DNA of 64,000 nt from assembly GCA_002454815.1 (NCBI GenBank), contig DKJL01000013.1:1-64000 (forward strand), given 5' to 3'. The DNA is from Flavobacteriales bacterium UBA6693. Lineage in GTDB: Bacteria; Bacteroidota; Bacteroidia; Flavobacteriales; Weeksellaceae. This document shows, piece by piece, positions 1 to 8,930 of the stretch; position 1 is the stretch's first letter; each line of letters opens with the position of its first letter. Under the pieces are notes generated by a model. That model saw nothing but the letters and a program-made list of their open reading frames with translations. It ran no database searches and was not told the DNA's origin. Made by a program: the position numbers and the translations under genes.

Positions 1-285
1 ATTTTTGCCATCATTGGGCTTCGGTCCATGTTCTTCCTCCTTGCCGGTATTATCGATAAGTTCAGATATCTAAAGGTAGGATTGGCCCTGCTTCTTACCT
101 TTATCGGGTTGAAAATGTTGGCTCACGAATACCTTGATGATATCGGTTTTTCAACGACCGATTCCCTTTTTATCATAGTTGGCATCTTAGGCGGCAGCAT
201 ATTTCTTTCTCTCGTTTTACCGGAGAAGAAAAAAGTTCGTGTTCTAAAATATAATGAGAAAGACGACCACCTGAAACGGAAGTAA
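1..285 (+). CDS. TerC-family integral membrane protein, C-terminal part
   Basis: The gene is cut by the left edge; the reading frame is open from base 1. What remains is about 94 residues: two hydrophobic membrane segments around the stretch FIGLKMLAHEYL, then a basic tail (EKKKVRVLKYNEKDDHLKRK). The pattern 'GLRSMFFLLAGIIDKFRYLKVG' split around a hairpin, followed by 'LTFIGLKML', is characteristic of the TerC/Alx family, membrane proteins linked to metal-ion (Mn, Te) homeostasis. Family assignment is from motif recall; substrate cannot be told. Confidence 0.8.
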   Translation: MFAIIGLRSMFFLLAGIIDKFRYLKVGLALLLTFIGLKMLAHEYLDDIGFSTTDSLFIIVGILGGSIFLSLVLPEKKKVRVLKYNEKDDHLKRK

Positions 286-595
286 TTCATACGGTGTTTT
301 GATGGCTCAAACTGCCTCTTAGCTATATATACTTTATTAAAACGATTTATTTGACGAGCAGATAAGGACAGTGCCTCTGTGTCCAGAAGCGAGCGATATG
401 CATTTGCACAATGCTTTGCTAGCATTTTTGTGCATTTTAATACCCAAGCTTTTCTTGAATTTTTTTCCTTCCCAGTGTTTATTGTTACTAAACAAAAACT
501 TTATCAATAAAAAACATGGATCAACAATTCTAAAAGTGGAATCGCAGTTATTAACAATCATCGCTTAACTGTCTATTTAACAGTCTGATAATTTG
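286..595. other. Gene-free AT-rich stretch with one stem-loop
   Basis: I find no convincing gene here. The main structure is an imperfect inverted repeat at 405-434: TGCACA and ATGCT pair with AGCAT and TGTGCA around a TTGCT loop, with a 3-nt TTT bulge, followed by TTTTAA. It could act as a weak terminator for the upstream TerC gene or be an RNA hairpin. The flanking DNA has no recognisable motif. Confidence 0.4.
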
Positions 596-676
596 TTTAC
601 ATTTGTAATTAGCTTTAACTATTTTTTGTTTACTTTTGTAGTTTACTATTGTTAATTGTTTTATTACATTTGTAAT
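596..676 (+). promoter_or_regulatory. Three direct repeats, putative autoregulatory operator/promoter
   Basis: Three near-identical 13-mers lie at 596-608 (TTTACATTTGTAA), 629-641 (TTTACTTTTGTAG) and 663-675 (ATTACATTTGTAA), spaced 33 and 34 bp, about three helical turns. The first and third are inverted repeats (TTACA-TT-TGTAA); the third extends to ATTACATTTGTAAT and abuts the ATG at 677. Each also contains TAnnTTTG, the Bacteroidota -7 box. Overlap of palindromes with promoter boxes just before an HTH gene suggests autorepression; that is inference. Confidence 0.55.
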
Positions 677-1192
677 ATGGATTTAAAAGACAGAATCGAA
701 AAAATAATTTCTTATACTGAATTAACTCCGTCGGAATTTGCAGACGAAATTGATGTTCAGCGCTCGAGTATTTCGCATATTACGTCGGGACGAAATAAAC
801 CTTCGCTCGATTTTCTTTTAAAAATAAAAAAGCGCTTTCCGGAATTCCGATGGGAGTGGCTTATTGAAGGTCAGGGAGATATGCGCGAAAAATCAGTGCA
901 GGAGGAACTAAGTCCTGAACACAGCAGACCCACTTCCCTGCCGGAATTATTTTCTTTGATCAACGACGAAGCGTTTGGCGTTACCGAGAGCGAGGATAAA
1001 ATTGCCGCAGATAGCTCATCAGAATCGGTTATTCGCGCCCAAGAGTCCAACCGCGGCCAAATATCGGATTCTGAGCGATTAGCAGAAGCAGCAAAAAACG
1101 ACATTAGAAATCCTTCTATACCGTCGGAACGCACGCTCAAAAAGATCGTCTTCTTTTACAGCGACGGAAAATTTGAAAGTTTCGAACCCTAG
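677..1192 (+). CDS. Helix-turn-helix (Xre-type) DNA-binding protein
   Basis: 171-residue protein starting at ATG 677; an upstream in-frame TTG at 656 would add seven residues but lies inside the operator-like repeat. Residues 1-65 form an Xre/Cro-type HTH: 'LTPSEFADEIDVQRSSISHI' contains the two helices, followed by 'SLDFLLKIKKRFPEFRWEWL', a common ending in Bacteroidota regulators. Residues 75-150 are polar, Ser/Glu-rich and probably disordered; the C terminus 'KKIVFFYSDGKFESFEP' is a short conserved-looking segment. It probably represses its own promoter through the three repeats just upstream. Targets elsewhere are unknown. Confidence 0.85.
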   Translation: MDLKDRIEKIISYTELTPSEFADEIDVQRSSISHITSGRNKPSLDFLLKIKKRFPEFRWEWLIEGQGDMREKSVQEELSPEHSRPTSLPELFSLINDEAFGVTESEDKIAADSSSESVIRAQESNRGQISDSERLAEAAKNDIRNPSIPSERTLKKIVFFYSDGKFESFEP

Positions 1193-1194
1193 TT

Positions 1195-1223
1195 TTTGTA
1201 AAAGCTTTTATTTTGTAAATTTG
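1195..1223 (+). promoter_or_regulatory. Promoter of the AAA protein gene
   Basis: TTTG at 1195-1198 and TAAATTTG at 1216-1223, separated by 17 bp, match the Bacteroidota -33/-7 pattern. The start codon follows 22 nt later. Confidence 0.5.
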
Positions 1224-1245
1224 AGAGAATCTCAATCTTTTTTAA

Positions 1246-2595
1246 ATGAAACTTGCCGATCTCGCCCGTGAACTTAATATTCCCAACCAGAGTTTTCTGA
1301 AATTTATCCGCGATTTTGATCTGGATCTTTCGGAATGTATTAAGACTAATTTTGACGTGAAGGAAGATTTCGAACGGTTTGCCCGTGAAAATGTCGCCTT
1401 CCTCCGTCGCTATGCTGAAGATCTGGAAGCATCGAAATCTGTTGAAGAAATTGCTGAAAATATCAATCAGCCTTCCGCAAAAGTTGCGGAGGTAATCAGT
1501 AAAGAAAAACCGGTCTTATATGAGAATGGTCGTTACAAAGCGTCAGTTTCCAGTTTCGGCATCGATAATAAATTAGGCGGAAACTATCAGTTTGTTTATA
1601 ATTATTTCGGCAAGAATACCAAACTTACCCAGCGAGATTTCATCGGTTATCAGGATCTTTTCTATTTTATTTCCGAATCTTTGGAACCTTTTCTTAATAA
1701 TATTTCGATACAGAACTGGGGGATTCACCGGCCGGCGGGAATCGTGCTGTACGGGCCGCCAGGGAGCGGTAAGATTTTCTGGGCGCACAAAATTGCGGAG
1801 ATCATTGGTTTTAATTTTACCGAAATCAACAGCAATTACCTTGGAGAAAACCTGGATGAAGCTCCAAAATATGATTTCAGAGAATACATCAACAATTTGA
1901 TGAAACAGCCGAAAACACTTTTGTTTTTAGATAATTTCGACCGTTTCATGATGCCGTATAAAGACGATGATCCGGTTGATTTTTGTGATGAGAAATCTAA
2001 ACAGATTATCCTGCACTACATCAGCCATTTTGAGGAGCAGCGCGTGCTGATGGTCGGTTCTGCAAGTTCACTTAGAAAAATCGATCCCGAACTATTTGCG
2101 CCCGGCCGTTTTGATTTGTTAGTTCCGGTCTTTCCGCCCAATGTAAAAGAACGGACCGAGCTGCTGCTCTTTCATATGACCAAGGAACTGGTGGCAGACG
2201 CGACACTATTGCAAATTCTGAAGCACAACAATGCGCATTTGCTGCCTTTCTGGAAACAAACTGCAGCAAAAATGAAAGTTTTTTCCAATACCATGGTGGT
2301 GGATTTTACACAAAGTTTGAAAAAACGTTTGCGGAACATTTACACTAAGAACAATTCCGTAGAAATTGAAATTAATGCAAACTTATTGGAACCGGCTTTT
2401 AAAGATGCTTCTGCGAAACTCACGGACCGTTACCTGGATGAAGTTCAGGTTTTCGTGCAGGATGTTTCCCGTAATAATTTTGCAGATTTTCAGCAGCGTA
2501 TCGATCAGTTAAAAACTGAAATTAATTATTATAAAATTCCGCCCAAACAGGAAAGTTCAATTGGTTTCCGCCATAGCGAACAAGACAAAAAATAA
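1246..2595 (+). CDS. AAA-family ATPase-like protein with altered Walker motifs
   Basis: 449 residues. The N terminus 'KLADLARELNIPNQSFLKFI' resembles the small helical domain found at the N terminus of IF-2; residues about 130-330 form an AAA module. The P-loop reads GPPGSGKIF (residues 170-178): Ile177 replaces the usual Thr/Ser that helps bind magnesium. Walker B reads LLFLDNFD (225-232), with Asn230 where the catalytic Glu or Asp normally lies. A 'FAPGRFD' box and following 'PPNVKERTELL' match the arginine-finger end of FtsH/Cdc48-like AAA domains. The remaining about 120 residues are helical. Nucleotide may be bound but hydrolysis is probably weak or absent. Function unknown; it may be a regulatory or scaffold AAA protein. 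Confidence 0.8.
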   Translation: MKLADLARELNIPNQSFLKFIRDFDLDLSECIKTNFDVKEDFERFARENVAFLRRYAEDLEASKSVEEIAENINQPSAKVAEVISKEKPVLYENGRYKASVSSFGIDNKLGGNYQFVYNYFGKNTKLTQRDFIGYQDLFYFISESLEPFLNNISIQNWGIHRPAGIVLYGPPGSGKIFWAHKIAEIIGFNFTEINSNYLGENLDEAPKYDFREYINNLMKQPKTLLFLDNFDRFMMPYKDDDPVDFCDEKSKQIILHYISHFEEQRVLMVGSASSLRKIDPELFAPGRFDLLVPVFPPNVKERTELLLFHMTKELVADATLLQILKHNNAHLLPFWKQTAAKMKVFSNTMVVDFTQSLKKRLRNIYTKNNSVEIEINANLLEPAFKDASAKLTDRYLDEVQVFVQDVSRNNFADFQQRIDQLKTEINYYKIPPKQESSIGFRHSEQDKK

Positions 2596-2618
2596 TCCGT
2601 TACAGCAAGTAACGGATT
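2594..2618. terminator. Bidirectional intrinsic terminator
   Basis: Perfect 10-bp inverted repeat AATCCGTTAC / GTAACGGATT with a 5-nt loop, overlapping the stop codon of the AAA gene and followed by a T-rich tract. It sits between two convergent genes. Confidence 0.75.
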
Positions 2619-2623
2619 GATAT

Positions 2624-2815
2624 TTATTTCTTCTTTTCTGATTGTTTGGGGACTTTCAAACCTTCTTCCTTTGCCTCGGAAATTCCAATTGCGACAGCCT
2701 GTTTGCGGTCAGTAACTTTATCTCCGCTTCCCGATTTAAGTTTTCCTTCCTTAAATTCTTCCATCGTTTCGTGGATTTTTTCCTGTGCTTTTTTGCTGTA
2801 TTTACGGTCTGACAT
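2624..2815 (-). CDS. Small DUF6496-type protein
   Basis: 63 residues, highly charged. The segment 'MEEFKEGKLKSGSGDKVTDR' followed by 'KQAVAIGISEAKEEG' is the hallmark of the DUF6496 family of short, Lys/Glu-rich bacterial proteins with no established function. A -7 box on this strand (TACGTTTG, 2850-2857) lies 34 nt upstream of the ATG, so it is probably transcribed alone. It ends at the shared terminator facing the AAA gene. Confidence 0.75.
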   Translation of the reverse strand: MSDRKYSKKAQEKIHETMEEFKEGKLKSGSGDKVTDRKQAVAIGISEAKEEGLKVPKQSEKKK

Positions 2816-2860
2816 AGTTTTTATATTTAAAAGTTTGACATAATTTCAACAAACGTAATT

Positions 2861-3331
2861 TTAAGCTCTGTCGAAGGCGACACCGATTTCATAAACTTTC
2901 GCGTGTTTACGGTATTTCACGCGCTCGCGCGTCTGTACCGATTCGTATTCGCCATTTTTGAGCACCACCAGCGGATCTTCAGTCATTTCGATACGGGCAT
3001 CCGTGATGTATTTTTCTTCCGGACTTTCTTCTTTTAAATCTGACTCAATTTCCTGAAGCTGGTCCATGTATTCACGAAATTCAGGGTCCGCCGAGTGAAT
3101 AAACCGGTATTCCGGGCCGGCATCAACATAAAAATGAAGTTTCTGCGCGATTAGTCCTGCTTCATTGGTGATTTGTGGATTATCATTGCCGTCTTTAAAC
3201 CCGACTTCTACCAAAGTGCCCAGCTTTTGCGCCGCATATCGCTCCGCATCTTCGAAATTAGCAAAACCCACAAAGACGTCCTGATCGCCCATTTCATATT
3301 TTACCAGTTTTTCTTCATTAAACGTTTCCAT
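2861..3331 (-). CDS. Hypothetical cytoplasmic protein
   Basis: 156 residues, acidic, no signal peptide or membrane segment. The N-terminal half ('GFANFEDAERYAAQKLGTLV') looks like a small alpha/beta fold; the middle 'EIESDLKEESPEEKYITDAR' is charged. I do not recognise the family. It is followed, in the same direction, by the DUF6496 gene after a 45-bp gap that holds the latter's own promoter. Confidence 0.6.
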   Translation of the reverse strand: METFNEEKLVKYEMGDQDVFVGFANFEDAERYAAQKLGTLVEVGFKDGNDNPQITNEAGLIAQKLHFYVDAGPEYRFIHSADPEFREYMDQLQEIESDLKEESPEEKYITDARIEMTEDPLVVLKNGEYESVQTRERVKYRKHAKVYEIGVAFDRA

Positions 3332-3441
3332 AGTTTTATTTTATTTAAATATACCTATCAATTATTTTGCCAAGACCCGCCGTTAGAAGGTTTAACAACT
3401 TTTAAGAAATTTATTATCTTTGATGCTTATCAATAATTATT

Positions 3442-5568
3442 ATGAAAAAAATCTTCTGTTCGATTTCAATTATGGTATCGATGTCCTTGTTCAGCCAACA
3501 GATCACGTTGGACAAAATATACTCCGGATATTACCGCGGTAAAGGAATTTCCGGAATATCATCTTTAAAAAACGGAGAAAACTATGCAGTGATCGAGCCG
3601 GATGGTATCGCCCGATATTCATACAAAACGACGAAGAAAGATGGTAACATTGTCGAAGGAAGGTTTCAGTCTTATATTTTTAATGAAGATGAATCCAAAA
3701 TTTTATTGCTGAAAGACAGCCAACCGATCTATCGTCACTCTTTTTTAGGAAAATATGAGGTGCGGGATTTGAAGTCAGGTAAAACCATACTGATCAACGA
3801 GGGAAACTATATACAGGAGCCGACTTTTTCTCCGGACGGATCGAAAGTAGCATTTATCGCTGATAACAACCTCTATTATCAAGATTTAGCTTCCGGCAGG
3901 AAAGTACAGATTACGACGGACGGTAAGAAAAACTCTATTTTGAACGGCTTGGGCGACTGGGTTTACGAAGAAGAATTTGGACACGCCCGCCTCTATGAGT
4001 GGACGCAGAATTCCGACGCCATCGTTTACGTAAAATCAGATGAGCTATTGGTGCCGGAAATGGTGATACCGATCTACGGAAAACAACTTTATCCGACCGA
4101 GATGCGTTTTAAGTATCCAAAAGCAGGGGAAAATAACTCTGTTGTTTCCGCATTTATTTTTCGGGTAGAGGGTGCGCAGAATATGCCGATTAACCTTTCG
4201 GGATATAAAAATTACTACATTCCGGATGTCTATCGTACTGCCAAAGCTGATGAAATTGTACTGATCACTTCTGAAAGACTACAAAATGCCTCCGACGTGT
4301 TAAAAATTAACACGAAAACAGGCGCAGTAAAAAAACTCTTCACAGAAACCGATCCAAGATGGATTGAAACTGACAACGTAACTTTAGAATTTCTGCCCGA
4401 CAATTCTTTTATCTGGGGCTCGGAGCGTGACGGCAACCGCCATCTATATTGGTACAACGAAAACGGGCAGCTGAAAAAACAGATTACCAAAGGCCCCTGG
4501 GAGGTAACTAATTATTATGGTTATAACCCCAAAACCAAAGAAGTTTATGTGCAGACTACTCAACAGGGTTCCATAAACAAAGTGGTTTCCAAAGTAAATA
4601 TCAACAATGGAAAAACATCGTTGATTTCTAATCCGTCCGGAACGAACAGCGCGAACTTCAGTAAAAACTACAATTATTTCATCGAAACCTCTTCTTCTGC
4701 GACACAGCCTTACACTTTCGTGCTGAAAGATGCCAAAGGAAAATCTCTGAAAGAATTGCAGAACAATGAGGAGCAGCTGAAAAAATTGTTGGCCGATAAC
4801 ATGGTCGCGAAAGAATTTATCACGGTTCCCAACGAGGTTGGCGACCAGATGAATGCCTATATTATGAAGCCGAAAGATTTTGACCCGAACAAGAAATATC
4901 CGCTTTTCATGTTCCAGTATTCAGGGCCGGGCTCGCAGCAGGTGACCAATTCGTGGGATGTAGGGAACGGACTCTGGTTCAATCATCTTGTGCAGCAGGG
5001 CTATATCGTGGCCTGCGTGGACAGTAGAGGTACGGGTTATAAAGGAACTGATTATAAAAAAGTAACCTACCTTAATCTCGGGAAATATGAAATCGAAGAT
5101 CAGATTGCGGCGGCGAAATGGTTTGGTAAACAATCTTATGTCGACAAAGACCGCATTGGCATTTTCGGTTGGAGTTATGGTGGATACATGGCGAGCCTGG
5201 CGCTGACAAAAGGTGCAGATGTCTTCAAAGCCGGAATCGCTGTTGCGCCCGTCACAAACTGGAGATACTACGATACCGTTTACACGGAAAGGTTTTTGCG
5301 AACGCCACAGGAAAACCCTGCAGGCTACGACGATAATTCCCCTACGAGCTATGCGCAATTATTGAAAGGAAACTTTCTTTTGATTCACGGCACAGCCGAT
5401 GATAACGTACATTTTCAGAACTCAATGGAATTTTCCGAAGCGCTTATTCAAAATAAAAAACAGTTTGAATTTATGGCGTACCCCGACAAAAACCACGGTA
5501 TTTTTGGCGGACAAACACGTCCTCAACTTTATCAGAAAATGACCAATTTCCTGCTGGAGAATCTATAA
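3442..5568 (+). CDS. Dipeptidyl peptidase IV (S9B prolyl peptidase), exported
   Basis: 708 residues with an N-terminal signal peptide (MKKIFCSISIMVSMSLFSQQ). The first about 480 residues form the beta-propeller; DWVYEEEFG (172-180) is the double-Glu loop that holds the substrate N terminus in DPP-IV enzymes. The C-terminal alpha/beta-hydrolase domain carries the complete catalytic triad: Ser578 in GWSYGG, Asp653 in GTADDNVHF and His685 in DKNHGIF. The enzyme removes X-Pro or X-Ala dipeptides from peptides in the periplasm. TATCTTTG at 3415-3422 is the likely -7 box. Its products fit the POT dipeptide transporters encoded 2-5 kb downstream. Length and motifs are full and normal. Confidence 0.95.
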   Translation: MKKIFCSISIMVSMSLFSQQITLDKIYSGYYRGKGISGISSLKNGENYAVIEPDGIARYSYKTTKKDGNIVEGRFQSYIFNEDESKILLLKDSQPIYRHSFLGKYEVRDLKSGKTILINEGNYIQEPTFSPDGSKVAFIADNNLYYQDLASGRKVQITTDGKKNSILNGLGDWVYEEEFGHARLYEWTQNSDAIVYVKSDELLVPEMVIPIYGKQLYPTEMRFKYPKAGENNSVVSAFIFRVEGAQNMPINLSGYKNYYIPDVYRTAKADEIVLITSERLQNASDVLKINTKTGAVKKLFTETDPRWIETDNVTLEFLPDNSFIWGSERDGNRHLYWYNENGQLKKQITKGPWEVTNYYGYNPKTKEVYVQTTQQGSINKVVSKVNINNGKTSLISNPSGTNSANFSKNYNYFIETSSSATQPYTFVLKDAKGKSLKELQNNEEQLKKLLADNMVAKEFITVPNEVGDQMNAYIMKPKDFDPNKKYPLFMFQYSGPGSQQVTNSWDVGNGLWFNHLVQQGYIVACVDSRGTGYKGTDYKKVTYLNLGKYEIEDQIAAAKWFGKQSYVDKDRIGIFGWSYGGYMASLALTKGADVFKAGIAVAPVTNWRYYDTVYTERFLRTPQENPAGYDDNSPTSYAQLLKGNFLLIHGTADDNVHFQNSMEFSEALIQNKKQFEFMAYPDKNHGIFGGQTRPQLYQKMTNFLLENL

Positions 5569-5587
5569 AAAAGAACCTGTTTCAGTT

Positions 5588-5619
5588 AAAAACCATCTCG
5601 GTAACGGGGTGGTTTTTTT
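5588..5619 (+). terminator. Intrinsic terminator after dipeptidyl peptidase
   Basis: AAAAACCATC pairs with GGTGGTTTTT (one G-U pair) around an 11-nt loop, ending in seven T. Confidence 0.8.
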
Positions 5620-5733
5620 GTTACTTCAACGTGCAAAGTATTTTTAATTTTTAGTCTAAGCGTAGTTTGCTTCATTTATTTAAAATAAATTAATTCAAAA
5701 AACAGTACACAAAGGCTCTGGCGCACTATAATA

Positions 5734-5767
5734 TTTGAAAATAATTGAGCTGAATAGTATATATTTG
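5734..5767 (+). promoter_or_regulatory. Promoter of the DUF819 gene
   Basis: TTTG at 5734-5737 and TATATTTG at 5760-5767 with 22 bp between them fit the Bacteroidota -33/-7 pattern; the ATG follows 22 nt after the -7 box. Confidence 0.6.
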
Positions 5768-5789
5768 CTTCCCTCTCACGAAATTATTT

Positions 5790-7073
5790 ATGGAAAAAGT
5801 AATCACCGAACCCTTATTTTCGAACAACATTGTTGTCTTAGGAATTTTGGCAATGGCCTTGGCCGCCATATTTTACACTTCCGGTTTAAAAAGTTGGAAA
5901 AAATTCTACGCAATTTTCCCTGCTCTCTTGCTTTGCTACATGGTTCCGGCTGTACTGAACACTGCCAATATCATATCCAGCGACACACCGGAATATGAAG
6001 AACTTTATTACGTAGCAACTCGTTACCTTCTGCCCTCTTCGCTTTTGTTGCTATGTTTGGGTATTGATTTAAAGGGACTTTTGAATTTAGGTTGGAAGCC
6101 GCTTGCCATGTTTTTCACGGGAACACTCGGCGTGATTGTCGGCGGTCCTGTGGCGCTGCTCATCTTCAGCCAGATTCATCCGGACACGGTTTCGGGCGTT
6201 GGAAATCAGGAAGCCTGGCGCGGATTATCGACCATTGCCGGCAGCTGGATTGGTGGCGGGGCTAACCAGACAGCTATGCTCGAGATTTTTGCTTTTGACA
6301 AAAGATTATACGGCGGAATGATCTTGGTCGATATTGTAGTAGCCAACATCTGGATGGCAGTTTTGCTTTTTTTAATTAATAAAAATGAAAAGATCAACCG
6401 TTGGCTGAAAGCAGACAACTCTTCGATTGAAAATTTAATCACTCGCGTCGAAAATTACTCCCTCAGCGTCCAAAAACAACCCAATTTACAAGACTATATG
6501 CTAATGTTTGGAATTACTTTTGGCGGTCTTGCAATATCTTTTTATCTGGCAGAACTGGTTGCCGGCACACTCAGTACAATATCCGCATTCAGTGATCCGA
6601 CTTCTTTTTTTAATTCATTTACTTCGAGTTTTCTGTGGCTTATTTTATTCGCAACCCTTATCGGCGTGCTCGCGTCGATGACCAAGCTCCGGCGTCTTGA
6701 AGGATCCGGTGCAAGTAAAATAGGAAGCGTCTTTATCTATATTTTGGTTGCCGTTATAGGGATGCGGATGGACATTCTTCAGATATTCGAGAACCCTTTC
6801 CTAATAATTCTGGGTCTTGTCTGGATGTTTGTACACGTGATCATTCTTTTTGGCGTGGCAAAATTAATTAAAGCACCGTTCTTTTTTATCGCCGTAGGAA
6901 GCAAAGCCAACATTGGCGGAGCTGCCTCTGCACCGGTCGTGGCAGGCGCTTTTAATCCAAGTCTGGCCCCAGTAGGAGCGTTACTTGCGATTCTCGGATA
7001 CATTGTCGGAACCGTTGGAGCGTTGATATCCGCGCTGATGATGGAATGGATTACCATCAATTTTATCCTCTAG
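5790..7073 (+). CDS. DUF819-family integral membrane protein
   Basis: 427 residues with about ten hydrophobic membrane segments. The glycine-rich signatures 'WRGLSTIAGSWIGGGANQTA' and, near the C terminus, 'VGSKANIGGAASAPVVAGAF' are the conserved repeats of the DUF819 (YjcL-like) family, thought to be transporter-like inner-membrane proteins; no substrate is established. It has its own promoter and stands between dipeptidyl peptidase IV and two peptide transporters, which hints at an amino-acid or peptide role but does not prove it. Confidence 0.85.
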   Translation: MEKVITEPLFSNNIVVLGILAMALAAIFYTSGLKSWKKFYAIFPALLLCYMVPAVLNTANIISSDTPEYEELYYVATRYLLPSSLLLLCLGIDLKGLLNLGWKPLAMFFTGTLGVIVGGPVALLIFSQIHPDTVSGVGNQEAWRGLSTIAGSWIGGGANQTAMLEIFAFDKRLYGGMILVDIVVANIWMAVLLFLINKNEKINRWLKADNSSIENLITRVENYSLSVQKQPNLQDYMLMFGITFGGLAISFYLAELVAGTLSTISAFSDPTSFFNSFTSSFLWLILFATLIGVLASMTKLRRLEGSGASKIGSVFIYILVAVIGMRMDILQIFENPFLIILGLVWMFVHVIILFGVAKLIKAPFFFIAVGSKANIGGAASAPVVAGAFNPSLAPVGALLAILGYIVGTVGALISALMMEWITINFIL

Positions 7074-7209
7074 CTTAAAATGTTATTGGTAAATGTTAAC
7101 AAATCCAAAAAAAAACTATATTTGTCATCCTGATATAAGTCATACAATGCGATCCCGTTAGGATTTCAGTTTAAAATAAAGAAAAAAGTTAGAAATAAAT
7201 TCATAAGAA

Positions 7210-8808
7210 ATGGAAGTAAATCAAGATGAAATTTTAGTAAAACATCTCGCCAAGGAAGGGATTGATGACAAAATGGTAATGGGCCATCCAGCCTCCCTCT
7301 TTGTGCTGTTCTTTACTGAAATGTGGGAAAGATTCAGCTACTACGGGATGCGCGCTTTGCTGACTTTGTTTTTGGTCTCGAAGCTCACCGAAGGTGGTTG
7401 GCAATGGTCGAATGAAGATGCGCTCCAACTCTATGGTTGGTACACCGGTTTGGTTTACCTCACGCCGCTGCTTGGCGGTATTATTGCCGATAAATTTACC
7501 GGCTATCGAAAAGCAATTCTTATTGGCGCCCTGGTAATGACGCTCGGTCATGCTGCCATGGCCATGGAAGGACTTTCCGAGACATTTTTCTACATTGGTT
7601 TGGCCTTGATGATTTTAGGTAACGGTATGTTCAAACCCAATATCTCCTCGATGGTGGGGCAACTTTATCCCGATACCAGTGCGAAAAAAGACGCAGGTTA
7701 TACCATTTTTTATATGGGAATTAATGCCGGTGCCTTCCTGGGGATGATGCTTTGTGGCTACATCGGCGAAAAAGTGGGCTGGCATTATGGATTCGGTCTT
7801 GCGGGAGTCTTCATGTTCTTTGGCTTGCTGCAGTTCTATTTTGCTCAAAAGATATTCGGAATTATTGGTACAAGTCCGGCAAAAAATGAAGAAGTTGCCG
7901 CGATTTTCGCTGAAGAAAATCACGACGCGGAGGAAGAAGAATTAGCCAGAAGACCAGCAGTAATCCGCGATCGTCTTATCGTCATCGGTGTATTTATGGT
8001 GGCGAGTTTATTTTTCTTCTTTGCTTTCGAACAAGCGGGCGGATCGATGTCCATTTTTGCAAAAGATTACACGCAGCGCGCATTGGTGGGTAATACGGCA
8101 CTGATTTTTAAGTGGGTAGACACTTTCCTTACCATTTTCCCGATCGCTATTGTAACGTATGTACTTTATCTGCTTTCCAAGCAGATTATGAAAAGATATC
8201 CGCTCACGATTGTCTTCACTGCACTTTCATTCCTTATAATCTGGGGGCTGGGAATCTGGAAAATCAACAGAGAATTTACGCAGGAAAACACAGAAGTAGC
8301 AGCTTCCTGGTTTCAGATTCTGAACTCGTTCTTCATTATCACCATGGCGACGTCCTTCAGTAAGTTCTGGGAAAAAATGTGGAATCCTTCCGGTCCGGTG
8401 AAGTTGGCTTTAGGCCTAATCTTAGTCGGGTTTGGTTTCGTATTCCTCGCATACGGTAGTATGAGCATCCCTTTAGGTGCCCGCACCGCGTCGGTGAGCA
8501 TGATTTGGCTGATCCTCGCGTACTTTTTCCACACAGCAGGCGAACTTTGCCTGTCACCGGTAGGATTGTCTTATGTGAGTAAGCTTTCGCCTAAGAAATT
8601 CATCGGTCTCCTCTTTGGACTTTGGTTTACTGCTTCTGCGATCGCCAATTTCATTGCTGGTCAAACGGGTGCCATGATCGACAGAATATCTGAGACTTAT
8701 GGAATGTCGACATTCTTCCTCGTTATCGGAGCAATTCCTGTATTTGCGGCGGTGATGTTGATACTTTTCAACAAGAAACTCGTGAAGATGATGCACGGTA
8801 TTCATTAA
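7210..8808 (+). CDS. Proton-dependent peptide transporter, POT/PTR family (first copy)
   Basis: 532 residues, about 14 membrane helices. The POT signature FFTEMWERFSYYGMR (helix 1, ExxERFxYYG) and 'GNGMFKPNISSMVGQLY' (PTR2 signature) are intact. The family imports di- and tripeptides with protons. A -7 box TATATTTG lies at 7117-7124, giving a leader of about 80 nt. A long polar loop around residues 225-255 is rich in Glu. It is followed by a terminator and a second POT gene; the two differ enough in sequence and loop lengths to suggest old paralogues with different preferences rather than a recent duplication. Confidence 0.93.
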   Translation: MEVNQDEILVKHLAKEGIDDKMVMGHPASLFVLFFTEMWERFSYYGMRALLTLFLVSKLTEGGWQWSNEDALQLYGWYTGLVYLTPLLGGIIADKFTGYRKAILIGALVMTLGHAAMAMEGLSETFFYIGLALMILGNGMFKPNISSMVGQLYPDTSAKKDAGYTIFYMGINAGAFLGMMLCGYIGEKVGWHYGFGLAGVFMFFGLLQFYFAQKIFGIIGTSPAKNEEVAAIFAEENHDAEEEELARRPAVIRDRLIVIGVFMVASLFFFFAFEQAGGSMSIFAKDYTQRALVGNTALIFKWVDTFLTIFPIAIVTYVLYLLSKQIMKRYPLTIVFTALSFLIIWGLGIWKINREFTQENTEVAASWFQILNSFFIITMATSFSKFWEKMWNPSGPVKLALGLILVGFGFVFLAYGSMSIPLGARTASVSMIWLILAYFFHTAGELCLSPVGLSYVSKLSPKKFIGLLFGLWFTASAIANFIAGQTGAMIDRISETYGMSTFFLVIGAIPVFAAVMLILFNKKLVKMMHGIH

Positions 8809-8837
8809 GATTCAACTATTTTATTTGATTTAAATAT

Positions 8838-8865
8838 AAACCACTGATAAATCGGTGGTTTTTTC
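8838..8865 (+). terminator. Intrinsic terminator between the two POT genes
   Basis: AAACCAC (8838-8844) and GTGGTTT (8855-8861) form the stem, followed by a T-run. The second transporter is therefore probably transcribed separately. Confidence 0.75.
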
Positions 8866-8930
8866 TATTTTCGTACGTCGATTTCTTTCGCCACCGGAAA
8901 AATTCAACAGTGAACTATTAATTTTAATTT

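Noticed and set aside
371..568. 65-codon ORF in the gene-free stretch near the left edge
   Set aside because: Composition is not protein-like (long Leu/Phe/Ile runs) and it overlaps the bulged hairpin; no start signal.
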